Source of the DNA: a virus
DNA: 39,614 nucleotides
Virus record (IMG/VR): IMGVR_UViG_3300043431_000178
Location: 1-39,614 of that record
Strand: one strand, 5' to 3'
The notes below the pieces were generated by a model that worked only from the letters and a program-made list of their open reading frames with translations, did not search any database and was not told the DNA's origin. Position numbers and translations under genes: made by a program. This document shows, in pieces, positions 1 through 5,938 of the stretch; position 1 is the stretch's first letter, and each line of letters opens with the position of its first letter.

Positions 1-127
1 TTTTCTTGATGGTCAACTCGGTAGTGCTCATGTTGTCCTTTCGCGCCAGCATCGGCTGGAGGAAACACCCGAGGGCGCTTCCCGCAAACGATATAAGGCA
101 ACGCTGGCGCGGGTATGTAGCCCCGCC
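1..127. repeat. Terminal direct repeat, left copy (assembly overlap of a circular genome)
   Basis: The first 127 bases are identical to bases 39488-39614. The copy carries the leader and first codons (ATG complement at 29-31) of the leftward gene annotated at 39345-39518. An exact overlap of 127 is a common largest k-mer of short-read assemblers, so this is best read as the untrimmed overlap of a circular contig rather than a biological terminal repeat. A circular map fits a headful-packaging, circularly permuted P22-type genome. Confidence 0.93.
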
Positions 128-308
128 GTCCACCGCACCACGAAACTTGAATCATCGGCTGCTGCCTACCTTTGCGTCGGGCTTGGGCATCCATCCATCC
201 ACCGCAGGGCGCGGGCCTCTTGCGAGGGGTGCTTTACGTGGCGTGGGGTGGCGTCTGTTCCAAACAGGAGCTTGCTTCACCTATCTTGTTCCGCTGCGTT
301 GCTTTTGA
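32..308. other. Noncoding leader between tRNA and leftmost leftward gene
   Basis: No convincing gene is seen. On the circular map this is the transcribed leader between the tRNA and the leftward gene at 39345-39518. It holds a full CAGCCGATGCTG hairpin element at 47-59 (the duplicate of 39534-39546) and a partial copy, CAGCCGATG on the minus strand, at 153-161. A leftward reading frame starting at 155 and running over the junction lacks a ribosome binding site and overlaps the real gene out of frame, so it is not called. Confidence 0.6.
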
Positions 309-382
309 TGCCGCCTCCCAGAGTCGAACTGGGGCTCCACGGGTTAGAGACCCGGCGCTCTATCCATCTAAGCTAAGGCGGT
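309..382 (-). tRNA. tRNA-Arg (UCU) with unusual features
   Basis: The minus strand folds into a full cloverleaf of about 74 nt. The D arm has a 4-bp stem with the GG of the loop; the anticodon loop is TCTCTAA; the variable loop has 5 nt; the T arm is CCCAG-TTCGACT-CTGGG. Acceptor pairs 2-71 to 7-66 are intact. The frame set by the arms gives anticodon TCT (Arg), and the CGTGG on the 3' side resembles E. coli argU. Oddities are C33 in place of the near-universal U33, a C-U mismatch at 27-43 and an A-C mismatch at 1-72. CCA is not encoded. It lies just downstream of the leftward promoter PL, so it is probably cut out of the early leftward transcript. It could be a degenerate, inactive copy. Confidence 0.8.
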
Positions 383-654
383 AATTTGTTTTGTGTGATC
401 GCGTCTTGACGCTACTCCCGGCCTTGGAGCCTCCATAGGTATTGATGGCCTGTCGTCTCTACTCCTGCGATCTAGGAGCCTGCTACTACTCATCGTTATG
501 GGATCCCCTCTATCTCTGGCGGGGCCTGTCAAAGACTGTCTTTGGGGCCAATGCACCCCCCGGCGTGTTCCGACACATACCTAGATGGGGTCTGCACTGG
601 CCCGCCCAAAGAACATGCCCGGTTGCCTGAGACTCGCGGGGTGCTGCAAGGACA
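383..654. other. Noncoding leftward-operon leader
   Basis: This 272-bp stretch has no gene with a ribosome binding site. It would be the 5' leader of the PL transcript before the tRNA. It contains a 15-bp palindrome at 530-544 and a small hairpin, CTCCT/AGGAG, at 462-478. Short reading frames across it on both strands lack start signals and plausible composition. Confidence 0.6.
530..544. promoter_or_regulatory. 15-bp perfect palindrome, operator candidate
   Basis: CAAAGACTGTCTTTG is a perfect inverted repeat centred on one base, in the noncoding leader about 105 bp downstream of the inferred PL start. It could bind a dimeric regulator or act as an RNA hairpin in the leader. No second copy was found. 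Confidence 0.35.
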
Positions 655-682
655 AGTGTAGGTCCTATCGGTTCCCTGTCCA
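655..682 (-). promoter_or_regulatory. Leftward early promoter PL (candidate)
   Basis: On the minus strand, TGGACA (5 of 6 to the sigma-70 -35 box, 682-677) is separated by exactly 16 bp from TACACT (4 of 6 to the -10 box, 660-655). An A/T run at 683-703, just upstream of the -35 box, could act as an UP element. Transcription would start near 648 and read the tRNA and then, across the circle junction, the whole leftward operon. The spacer is the putative operator at 661-676. Confidence 0.6.
661..676 (-). promoter_or_regulatory. Operator candidate OL in the PL spacer
   Basis: The minus strand reads GGGAACCGATAGGACC and fills the whole PL spacer. It matches the PR-spacer element at 716-731 at 13 of 16 positions, both ending GGACC directly before the -10 box. 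The likely binder is the Cro-like protein at 744-932. Confidence 0.55.
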
Positions 683-708
683 GCCCTTTTTTTAAAAAAG
701 TTTTGCCC

Positions 709-737
709 TTGTGCGGGGAACCCTTGGGACCCATACT
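709..737 (+). promoter_or_regulatory. Rightward early promoter PR (candidate)
   Basis: TTGTGC (709-714), a 17-bp spacer and CATACT (732-737) form a weak-to-fair sigma-70 promoter, just right of the A/T run shared with PL. The start codon of the Cro-like gene lies only 6 bp after the -10 box, so the transcript would begin at or next to the AUG. This resembles leaderless phage repressor mRNAs such as lambda cI from PRM. Confidence 0.55.
716..731 (+). promoter_or_regulatory. Operator candidate OR in the PR spacer
   Basis: GGGAACCCTTGGGACC occupies the last 16 bp of the PR spacer. It is the partner of the minus-strand element at 661-676 (13 of 16 identical, same position relative to the -10 box). 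A protein bound here would cover both promoter boxes. Confidence 0.55.
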
Positions 738-743
738 TACTAC

Positions 744-932
744 ATGGTGAACCTCAGAGAACGACTCGAATCCAAACACATGAAACCTTCCGACCTGGCA
801 AAGGAGACAGGTTACTCCAAGCGCTATATCAACGCGATTCTTGCCGGGGATAGGAAACCAACCCCGGACACAGCAAAGAAACTAGCCGCCCACTCCAAGC
901 GGGCTTTCAAATGGACGGACTTCTATGAGTGA
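744..932 (+). CDS. Cro-like XRE-family transcriptional regulator
   Basis: This 62-residue protein is almost entirely one XRE/Cro-type helix-turn-helix domain: residues about 13-42 read as helix (DLAKETG), turn and recognition helix (SKRYINAIL), followed by a third helix (TPDTAKKLA). It is the first gene of the rightward operon, the position of cro in lambdoid phages. The likely job is to bind the paired operators at 661-676 and 716-731 and damp both early promoters. The ATG at 744 is chosen because the domain starts there. No Shine-Dalgarno sequence precedes it and the -10 box is only 6 bp away, so translation is probably leaderless. No larger CI-type partner with a cleavage domain is seen. 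The gene overlaps the next by 8 bp. Confidence 0.85.
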   Translation: MVNLRERLESKHMKPSDLAKETGYSKRYINAILAGDRKPTPDTAKKLAAHSKRAFKWTDFYE

Positions 933-1251
933 GCATCTTCCGCGTATTGACGGTGGGGCTGTCTGCCTGACCTGCGGGTGTGGCCCGGTCAATGACTTAA
1001 TGATGGACAGATGGATCGCTGTTGGATTCGGGAGCGCGGGCTACTCGAAGGATGGGGCCATTCTGTGGGAAGAGTCCATGGACCCCGACAGCGAGGAATA
1101 CCCAACCGTGGCGACCGTCGAAGCCCTTGCGAAAGAAGACCCCGACCACGACTGGCGGATCTTCTTTTACGCCCCGCTCTACGAGTCGGAATATCAGCGC
1201 CAAGGCGAGGGAGTTTGGGTGCTAATCAAGAAGGGGGAGGGATTCGCATGA
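925..1251 (+). CDS. Hypothetical phage protein with N-terminal Cys pair
   Basis: 108 residues. The N-terminus carries CLTCGCG (about residues 14-20), a possible half zinc site, followed by a compact mixed region (DRWIAVGFGSAGYS, then a stretch rich in acidic and aromatic residues). It resembles small accessory proteins of phage early operons, but no function can be assigned. The ATG overlaps the end of the Cro-like gene, and the stop overlaps the next start as ATGA, so translational coupling is likely. Confidence 0.75.
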   Translation: MSEHLPRIDGGAVCLTCGCGPVNDLMMDRWIAVGFGSAGYSKDGAILWEESMDPDSEEYPTVATVEALAKEDPDHDWRIFFYAPLYESEYQRQGEGVWVLIKKGEGFA

Positions 1252-1484
1252 CCAAGCCTGACACCCCAAAACCCCGAATCGCGCAACGCTACGCCTGCCA
1301 CCGATGCAGGGACAAAGGATGGGTCATGGAGCCCTACTATTCGGATGACCAACCGACGATGCGCGAGGTTGCTTGCCCCGATTGCAGGCGCGGCCAAGTC
1401 CGCCTCATGACCCGCCGAGAAGTGATCGAGCTGGTAGTCGTCCTGGCCGTGGTCATCGGTATCATCGTGGTGGGGCTGCAATGA
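1248..1484 (+). CDS. Zinc-ribbon protein with C-terminal membrane anchor
   Basis: 78 residues in three parts: a proline-rich start, a zinc ribbon built from CHRC (near residue 17) and CPDC (near 44), and a strongly hydrophobic C-terminus (VIELVVVLAVVIGIIVVGLQ) long enough to cross a membrane once. The ribbon would face the cytoplasm. The start is chosen for its ATGA overlap with the preceding gene; longer in-frame starts would run back through that gene. Function unknown. Confidence 0.75.
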   Translation: MTKPDTPKPRIAQRYACHRCRDKGWVMEPYYSDDQPTMREVACPDCRRGQVRLMTRREVIELVVVLAVVIGIIVVGLQ

Positions 1485-1657
1485 ACACTGACCCCGCCAC
1501 CATCCAGGACCGGCTACTCCACGCCCTAGGATCAATCCAGGCCGCGCACGGGTGCCTTCTGGGCTCGACAATCGCCAATGCTGGGCTGATCTCGGATTAC
1601 CTGGCCGAGGCAAGCGTAGCGGTTAGGGGGATCATTAAGGAGATGCCTAATGAGTGA
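1481..1657 (+). CDS. Hypothetical small helical protein
   Basis: 58 residues, mainly amphipathic helix, with no recognised domain. The ATG overlaps the preceding stop (ATGA) and the end overlaps the next gene by 8 bp, so it fits the coupled chain of early genes. It was chosen over longer frames in the same stretch for this spacing. Confidence 0.6.
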   Translation: MNTDPATIQDRLLHALGSIQAAHGCLLGSTIANAGLISDYLAEASVAVRGIIKEMPNE

Positions 1658-1958
1658 GTCATGCAAGCATGGAATCCCCGCTGGGATCACCTGCGGTTAC
1701 TGCGTCCTGTTTGAGAGTAACGATGCCCTGAAAGCAGAACTGGCCCAGGCCAACCTAAACACTGAGAACTGGCGTCAGGACGCGAACCGCTACCGCGAGG
1801 CGCTGAAGAATGTGCGCGAAGAACTAGCCGGGTGCCTAGAGCGTGATAAAGCCTTCATGTCCATGACCATTGAACAGGTTGAAGCCTGGAACATCGCACG
1901 ACACAACCAGAGCCACGGCTACTGTCTGGACCAAATCAAGGACGCCCTCAACCCCTAA
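1650..1958 (+). CDS. Hypothetical coiled-coil protein with N-terminal Cys motif
   Basis: 102 residues. The N-terminus has CKHGIPAGITCGYC, a possible C-x8-C-x2-C metal site. Residues about 25-75 form a charged heptad-like helix typical of small phage coiled-coil proteins. Function not recognised. It overlaps the preceding gene by 8 bp and is followed by a 27-bp gap containing the ribosome binding site of the next gene. Confidence 0.7.
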   Translation: MSESCKHGIPAGITCGYCVLFESNDALKAELAQANLNTENWRQDANRYREALKNVREELAGCLERDKAFMSMTIEQVEAWNIARHNQSHGYCLDQIKDALNP

Positions 1959-1985
1959 CCCGCGCACTCCAAACGGAGAAACACA

Positions 1986-2186
1986 ATGAACTGCGGAAAT
2001 TGCCATTACGCCCAATGGGTTCCAGGCCGAACCCATCTACCAACTGGGACCCCGATTGGTAACTGCCAATGGAGGCCGCCTATGGATTGGAAACTTCCGC
2101 CCATGCCAATTGCATGGGGATGGATTGACGGGTGCCGCCTTATCAAGCCCAGTGACGAAGGCTGCCCTGTCCATCTGCCAAAGTGA
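1986..2186 (+). CDS. Hypothetical Cys-rich small protein
   Basis: 66 residues with Cys at 3, 6, 27, 50 and 60 (MNCGNC, then GNCQW, GCRL, GCPVHL), a layout often seen in small metal-binding phage proteins. A GGAG-type site sits about 8 bp before the ATG. It is rich in Trp and Pro. No named family is recognised. Confidence 0.65.
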   Translation: MNCGNCHYAQWVPGRTHLPTGTPIGNCQWRPPMDWKLPPMPIAWGWIDGCRLIKPSDEGCPVHLPK

Positions 2187-2223
2187 CGCCCCCCGTGTTC
2201 ACCCTCCGCATCCCAGGGCTACC

Positions 2224-2526
2224 ATGAACAAATACCACGCCATCAGGACGGGCGGACACGCATCCAAGGCCGAGCATCGGAGAGCTGGCGAACTCAAGCT
2301 ACTGGAGCGGGCTGGGAAGATCAGCGATCTCAAGGAGCAGGTTCGATTCGAGCTGGTTCCCAAGAAGGATGGGGACCGGGCTGTGACCTACGTTGCAGAC
2401 TTTACATACATCGAGAACGGTAACTTCGTGGTCGAAGATTGCAAGGGGTTCAAGACACCGGTTTACAACCTCAAGAAGCGGCTCATGCTACACGTTCATG
2501 GGATCAAGATCAGGGAGACCCATTGA
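2224..2526 (+). CDS. DUF1064 family, PD-(D/E)XK nuclease-like protein
   Basis: 100 residues matching the DUF1064 pattern: an N-terminal YHAIRT..G..ASKAEHRR segment, a central basic/hydrophobic region (ISDLKEQVRFELVP), and a catalytic-like core with Asp59 (VADF) followed by ED-C-K (71-74), the D/E-x-K signature of PD-(D/E)XK nucleases. Family members are found in phage replication and recombination modules and are thought to be endonuclease or resolvase-like. The ATG at 2224 follows a weak site in CCAGGGCTACC. It stands just before the replication genes. Confidence 0.8.
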   Translation: MNKYHAIRTGGHASKAEHRRAGELKLLERAGKISDLKEQVRFELVPKKDGDRAVTYVADFTYIENGNFVVEDCKGFKTPVYNLKKRLMLHVHGIKIRETH

Positions 2527-2594
2527 CAGACCGCACAGAACAGCCCACGCTTTAACTGAGACCGGAGCTTGCCGGATTACCCCTTCTGCCCATC

Positions 2595-2650
2595 CCCCCC
2601 TTGGTGCCTGACAGACCGAAAGGTGTTCAGGGCAAGCCACCAAGGAGGGG
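2595..2650 (+). promoter_or_regulatory. Long stable RNA hairpin burying a Shine-Dalgarno-like run
   Basis: The outer helix pairs 2595-2606 with 2638-2650: 12 bp with only A2646 bulged. After a 6-nt bulge (2632-2637), CCTGA 2607-2611 pairs with TCAGG 2627-2631. The tip is ACC-GAAA-GGT at 2615-2624, a C-G-closed GNRA tetraloop. The AAGGAGGGG at 2642-2650, an excellent ribosome binding site, is entirely inside the outer helix. It sits in the gap between the DUF1064 gene and a small gene, so it may act as a translational switch, RNA thermometer or protein-binding leader. Confidence 0.55.
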
Positions 2651-2667
2651 ACCTTTCTGGAGGCCCT

Positions 2668-2904
2668 GTGGCCGCAACCAAACGCAACAAATTCAACCTT
2701 GGGCATGGGTTGACGCTTGAGGTCGTCCCGCCCGATGGTGCGTGCTTCCCTTATGGCGCTATTCGGCTGACACAGGGGGGGCAGGAACCCTTTGTTGTTT
2801 GCCCCCCGTGCTATGCCTCAACAGTTTCAACCGCAATCGCCCTCCGCGTTGCTTCGAGATTCTTCGATAAGCGAGCCAAGGGTGGGTCAGTTCAGGCGTT
2901 CTAA
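2668..2904 (+). CDS. Hypothetical small protein before the replication initiator
   Basis: 78 residues from a GTG that follows GGAGG at 2659-2663. It is a beta-rich small protein with a Cys pair (VVCPPCYAS). An upstream TTG at 2569 would add 33 residues, but would make the strong hairpin at 2595-2650 coding and give an unnatural Pro/Cys-rich start, so GTG is preferred. The stop overlaps the next ATG by one base. Function unknown. Confidence 0.5.
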   Translation: MAATKRNKFNLGHGLTLEVVPPDGACFPYGAIRLTQGGQEPFVVCPPCYASTVSTAIALRVASRFFDKRAKGGSVQAF

Positions 2905-3809
2905 TGGGTGCCCCCTGGTTCAAACTCTACGCCAAAGACTACCTTGGCGACCCCAAAGTGAGGATGTTGTCAGACTCCGACCGAGGCGTTCTGGTCGATT
3001 GCTGGGCCATCCAAACCGAGATTGGGGGGGTTCCGACGGACCCCGTTTCCCTTGGCAAGCTCCTTAATAGGCGTCCTGACCACGCCTTAAGGGCCTTCTT
3101 AAGAGTGGCTTGCTTCTTCGTCCATGACCCCCTTAAGGATGGGTTTATGGTGTCCTTAAGACTACTATCAGAACAGGCCGCCTATTCTGGTAAGGTGCTT
3201 GCTAATCAACTAAATGGTAGCAAGGGTGGGCGCCCCAAGAAAAACCCACTGGGTTCCAATAAAGAACCCACGTATGGAAACCCACAGGTAACCGAACCAG
3301 AACCAGAACCAGAACTAGAAAAAGACAAAAGCATAAAGACAGTTCCGCGCAAGCGCGTCACGAAGCCAAAGGAGGTTGAATCCCTGGATGCCATTTTGGA
3401 TGGCAAGGGATCGCCCCTCTGGGAAACATACTGGGAGTTGGCGGGGCTGTTTGGACCATCCAAAAACCCATCCCCCAAGATCACAGCCAAGCTCTACCGG
3501 TTAGCAACACAGACCGTCGAATCGGATCACATTCAGCAGAAGGCTGTAGAACTAGCCAAGGCCACCTCGGAACAGAAATACCTCCCCCAGCTTGCCAAGT
3601 GGCTTGAAGGGGAAGGCTACCAGAACCCCACCCAAATCCCGCTAACCGGAGGAACCAATGGATCACGAAGCCCCAAACACAGAGCCGAGACTGACGCCGC
3701 CTACATCGCACACCTCGGGGACCGAGCGGCTCAGAGCCCTAGCCCAAGCGGAGGAACAGACAAAGACCTGTCCGACTTGTGGGAGCAGGCGTCCTCTGGG
3801 GGAAACTGA
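2904..3809 (+). CDS. Replication initiator-like protein (DUF1376 / O-like)
   Basis: 301 residues. The N-terminus (WFKLYAKDYLGDPKVRMLSD, then RGVLVDCWAIQ) is the start typical of DUF1376/DnaT-like phage replisome organisers. A charged linker follows (GGRPKKN, then an EPEPEPE run near residues 131-137), and a C-terminal helical domain of about residues 165-235. It lies directly before a DnaC-type loader, the lambda O-P or DnaD-DnaC arrangement, so it probably binds the origin and brings in the loader. A cluster of CTTAAG sites inside its own gene (3063-3160) is the likely origin. Its last 50 codons overlap the loader gene out of frame by 152 bp. Confidence 0.75.
   Translation: MGAPWFKLYAKDYLGDPKVRMLSDSDRGVLVDCWAIQTEIGGVPTDPVSLGKLLNRRPDHALRAFLRVACFFVHDPLKDGFMVSLRLLSEQAAYSGKVLANQLNGSKGGRPKKNPLGSNKEPTYGNPQVTEPEPEPELEKDKSIKTVPRKRVTKPKEVESLDAILDGKGSPLWETYWELAGLFGPSKNPSPKITAKLYRLATQTVESDHIQQKAVELAKATSEQKYLPQLAKWLEGEGYQNPTQIPLTGGTNGSRSPKHRAETDAAYIAHLGDRAAQSPSPSGGTDKDLSDLWEQASSGGN
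3063..3160. repeat. Iteron-like CTTAAG cluster, candidate replication origin
   Basis: Four CTTAAG palindromes begin at 3086, 3098, 3132 and 3155, and a variant CTTAAT begins at 3063. The spacings are 23, 12, 34 and 23 bp. These are close to whole multiples of one helical turn and are not multiples of three, so they do not come from a repeated codon pattern. Elsewhere the hexamer is sparse (seen near 8262 and 36269). Origins nested in the initiator gene are known from lambda O. Confidence 0.5.
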
Positions 3810-4506
3810 ATGCCCCAGGTGTGCAAGCGATACCTTGGAGCAGGCCCAGACTGAGGCAAGATTTAAAACCGAGGTCTTGGACAATCTGGACGAGTACATC
3901 AAAGACCATATGTCCAATATTTCCATGTCCCCACGGGAATTCCGCGCCTCCATGGAGAAGGTACCAAAGGAAATCCGGGCCGCTATTCCCAAGGCCACCC
4001 TAGAGCAGCTATTCGCGGGTCAGATTCCGGCTAATGGGTTTGGGCTTGGTGGGACGACGGGCGGGGGCAAAACGATGGCTGTAGCTGCAATCATTAAGGC
4101 TTATGCCGCATCCCGGGTGAAGTCATACAAACCGAAGCGAAGATTTGCTTTCATGGGTCCGCTTAGCGGCGTCCGATGGACCTCGTGGCCAGACGAAGTG
4201 GCCTGGCTCCGTGCTAACGCCCTGGACCTCACGGCTTCTGAGCGTATCGAAAGGTTAGCTGAAGCCCAGCTACTGATCCTAGATGACCTTGGTCGGGAAC
4301 GCATTAAGGGATCCTACTCTGATGACTGGGCTGCATCTCAACTAGACCATGTGATCAACCATCGATACCGCTGTGAATTGCCTACCATCTGGACTACCAA
4401 CGTGACCGAAATGGACCTCGTGAACCTATACGGAGCCGCCATGCTGCGCCGCCTGACCGCTGATAACCCGCTGATCTGGATCCCGAATCTCAAGGTGATG
4501 GGATGA
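3658..4506 (+). CDS. DnaC-like AAA+ helicase loader with N-terminal zinc ribbon
   Basis: 282 residues. The N-terminus has a zinc ribbon (CPTC at 38-41, CPRC at 52-55). The AAA+ core has Walker A GGTTGGGKT at 131-139, Walker B LLILDD at 205-210 followed by LG, and a sensor-1-like TTN near 247. This is the DnaC/IstB-type ATPase that loads the host replicative helicase onto the phage origin. The start is secured by GGAGGAA eight bases before the ATG at 3658, even though this puts the first 50 codons inside the end of the initiator gene in another frame. The stop overlaps the next start (ATGA). Confidence 0.88.
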   Translation: MDHEAPNTEPRLTPPTSHTSGTERLRALAQAEEQTKTCPTCGSRRPLGETECPRCASDTLEQAQTEARFKTEVLDNLDEYIKDHMSNISMSPREFRASMEKVPKEIRAAIPKATLEQLFAGQIPANGFGLGGTTGGGKTMAVAAIIKAYAASRVKSYKPKRRFAFMGPLSGVRWTSWPDEVAWLRANALDLTASERIERLAEAQLLILDDLGRERIKGSYSDDWAASQLDHVINHRYRCELPTIWTTNVTEMDLVNLYGAAMLRRLTADNPLIWIPNLKVMG

Positions 4507-4841
4507 CCCATCTCTGGGATGACCCGCCAGAGTCGGTTCAACGGGAGTTCAAGCATGGTCCATGGTCTGGAATGCCAACCCGCCATGAGTGGAACAGTAG
4601 CCCAAACCATACCCACATGCTCCCATGTGAGGAATGCGGCTACAAGTGGGGAGAGACTGACTTCTCTTACCGGGCGCACCCATCCCGGCCCGTGGAACGA
4701 CACCGGATCTGCTGGAACTGCTGGATGCTGGATAACAACCCAGAGCAGGTAACAGCCCACTGGTCGCATGTAGACAGCACCAAGCCAGCTCCGCGTGAGG
4801 CCAAGGGGTTCAGCAAGATCCACGGTCAGGCTCCGAGATGA
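4503..4841 (+). CDS. Hypothetical zinc-finger protein
   Basis: 112 residues with two Cys pairs, CEECG (about 42-46) and CWNCW (about 70-74), spaced like a treble-clef or zinc-ribbon fold, plus several His. It might be an HNH-like or RNA-binding protein, but no catalytic HNH pattern is clear. Coupled by ATGA overlaps to the loader before it and the small gene after it. Confidence 0.65.
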   Translation: MTHLWDDPPESVQREFKHGPWSGMPTRHEWNSSPNHTHMLPCEECGYKWGETDFSYRAHPSRPVERHRICWNCWMLDNNPEQVTAHWSHVDSTKPAPREAKGFSKIHGQAPR

Positions 4842-5020
4842 TGCCAGCGGCCTACTACCGAGACCTCAGAATTATCAGGCGCGGCCTGGAGATTTGCCTA
4901 AAATGTGGTAAGGCAGACGCCGAGTTTCCCTACACCTGCTGCACAAAATGTCGAGCGAGGCAGATCAAGATGGACCACGCCTGCACCGAGACGCTGAGCG
5001 AAGCCGAGAAAGCGAATTGA
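4838..5020 (+). CDS. Hypothetical small zinc-finger protein
   Basis: 60 residues with CLKC (about 20-23) and CCTKC (about 34-38), a compact C2-C2 zinc finger set in a basic protein, plus a further Cys near 49. Possible nucleic-acid or protein binding; function unknown. Its ATG overlaps the previous stop. Confidence 0.6.
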   Translation: MMPAAYYRDLRIIRRGLEICLKCGKADAEFPYTCCTKCRARQIKMDHACTETLSEAEKAN

Positions 5021-5087
5021 TGAGAGAGAACGGAAGACATTGCAGGCGGGGTCCGAGTTGAGCGAGAGGTTAGGCGAGGAGCGAGAG

Positions 5088-5303
5088 ATGATAAAAATCC
5101 AAATTCCAATAACACATCAAACGCGCTGGATGGACGCCAAGGGGCGGGAATGGAGGATTATTGAAATGTTCCCATTCGGGCGGAATCTCTGCACCACAAT
5201 CGACCTCCACTATCAGGGGGATTGGCCCACCAAGGAAATTCGTGCGGCGATTTCAGGGCCGCGTGTTGACGCCCAACGCCCCGGGTTAACCCGGCGTGCA
5301 TAG
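5088..5303 (+). CDS. Hypothetical protein
   Basis: 71 residues from ATG 5088, preceded by GAGGAG at a good distance. A TTG further upstream has no ribosome binding site. It is beta-rich (MIKIQIPITHQTRWMDAKGR) with no recognised family. A 14-bp palindrome lies in its last codons. It is the last gene before an internal promoter. Confidence 0.55.
   Translation: MIKIQIPITHQTRWMDAKGREWRIIEMFPFGRNLCTTIDLHYQGDWPTKEIRAAISGPRVDAQRPGLTRRA
5281..5294. promoter_or_regulatory. 14-bp perfect palindrome
   Basis: CCGGGTTAACCCGG is a perfect inverted repeat at the end of the preceding gene and about 100 bp before the promoter at 5386-5413. It may be an operator or RNA hairpin. No U-tract follows, so it is not a standard terminator. 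Confidence 0.3.
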
Positions 5304-5385
5304 CACGTCCGGCGACCGTAGGGTGCGCAGGTTGAACGACCGGTTAGGGCTCCACGCCGAAAAGAAAAATATTTTCAGTGGCCCC

Positions 5386-5413
5386 TTGCAATGGATCAAG
5401 CGTGACCTATACT
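5386..5413 (+). promoter_or_regulatory. Internal early promoter (candidate)
   Basis: TTGCAA (5386-5391), a 16-bp spacer and TATACT (5408-5413) give a good sigma-70 match. An A/T-rich tract (about 5358-5376) lies upstream. The spacer ends in GACC directly before the -10 box, as in PL and PR, so the three may share a regulator or a promoter context. It would drive the gene at 5452 and the rest of the operon. Confidence 0.6.
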
Positions 5414-5451
5414 TAGGATATGGCAGATGAGCCAGACCACAAGGAGCCACG

Positions 5452-5721
5452 ATGTTGAACGCCACCGAGATCAAAGCCATCAATGAAAAGCCTTCGATGA
5501 GCACCGAGGATGCAATGAGCCTAGTGAATGATATGCTGGATTACACAGCTTCCTTGGATTCATCAAAAACAGAAAAGTGCTCCAGCATCAAGGCGAGCTT
5601 CTTTTTGTGGAATTGCTCCGACAATTTTTCGCAACCTGGATGCAATTGGGCTTCCTACACTGGGGATCGCACAGGGAAAGCGATTCTGGCTCATGCGATG
5701 AAATTGGGCTTCTCCTTCTGA
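5452..5721 (+). CDS. Hypothetical protein
   Basis: 89 residues. The ATG at 5452 follows AAGGAG with ideal spacing and is the first gene after the internal promoter. The N-terminal half is helical and acidic; the second half has three Cys and aromatics. An overlapping frame from 5577 is not favoured because its true start appears to be the ATG at 5721. No family recognised. Confidence 0.6.
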   Translation: MLNATEIKAINEKPSMSTEDAMSLVNDMLDYTASLDSSKTEKCSSIKASFFLWNCSDNFSQPGCNWASYTGDRTGKAILAHAMKLGFSF

Positions 5722-5927
5722 TGGCCCGCCCAACCACACTGCAACCGCCTTGGCTTCCCCTAGCAATCAAGCTGGGGGGACCGGCTGAACTCTATGCCCT
5801 GCTGCAGGTCGAACTGGGCATTTCTGAGGCGACTACGAAGCGCATTTGTCGAGGCACCGGGAAGCTGATATACAGCCAGTGGCGCATCGTCGATGCAATT
5901 TTCCGGGCTCATGGTTTGGAGCCCTAA
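5721..5927 (+). CDS. Hypothetical small protein, possible DNA-binding
   Basis: 68 residues starting at the ATG that overlaps the previous stop (TGATG). The stretch LPLAIKLGGPAELYALLQVE, then GISEATTKRICRGTG, looks like helix-turn-helix helices as in Cro-like or CII-like small regulators, but the match is loose. The gene is followed by a 114-bp gap with inverted repeats. Confidence 0.55.
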   Translation: MARPTTLQPPWLPLAIKLGGPAELYALLQVELGISEATTKRICRGTGKLIYSQWRIVDAIFRAHGLEP

Positions 5928-5938
5928 CTAGCGCTATA

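Noticed and set aside
1-127. True direct terminal repeat as in T7
   Set aside because: Length equals a common assembler k-mer, and P22-like phages package headfuls with circular permutation.
309-382. Amber-suppressor reading of the tRNA (anticodon CTA)
   Set aside because: Shifting the loop by one base to place U at 33 breaks the anticodon stem; the arms fix the anticodon as TCT.
442-779. Short open frames on both strands in the control region
   Set aside because: No ribosome sites, implausible composition, and they overlap the promoters.
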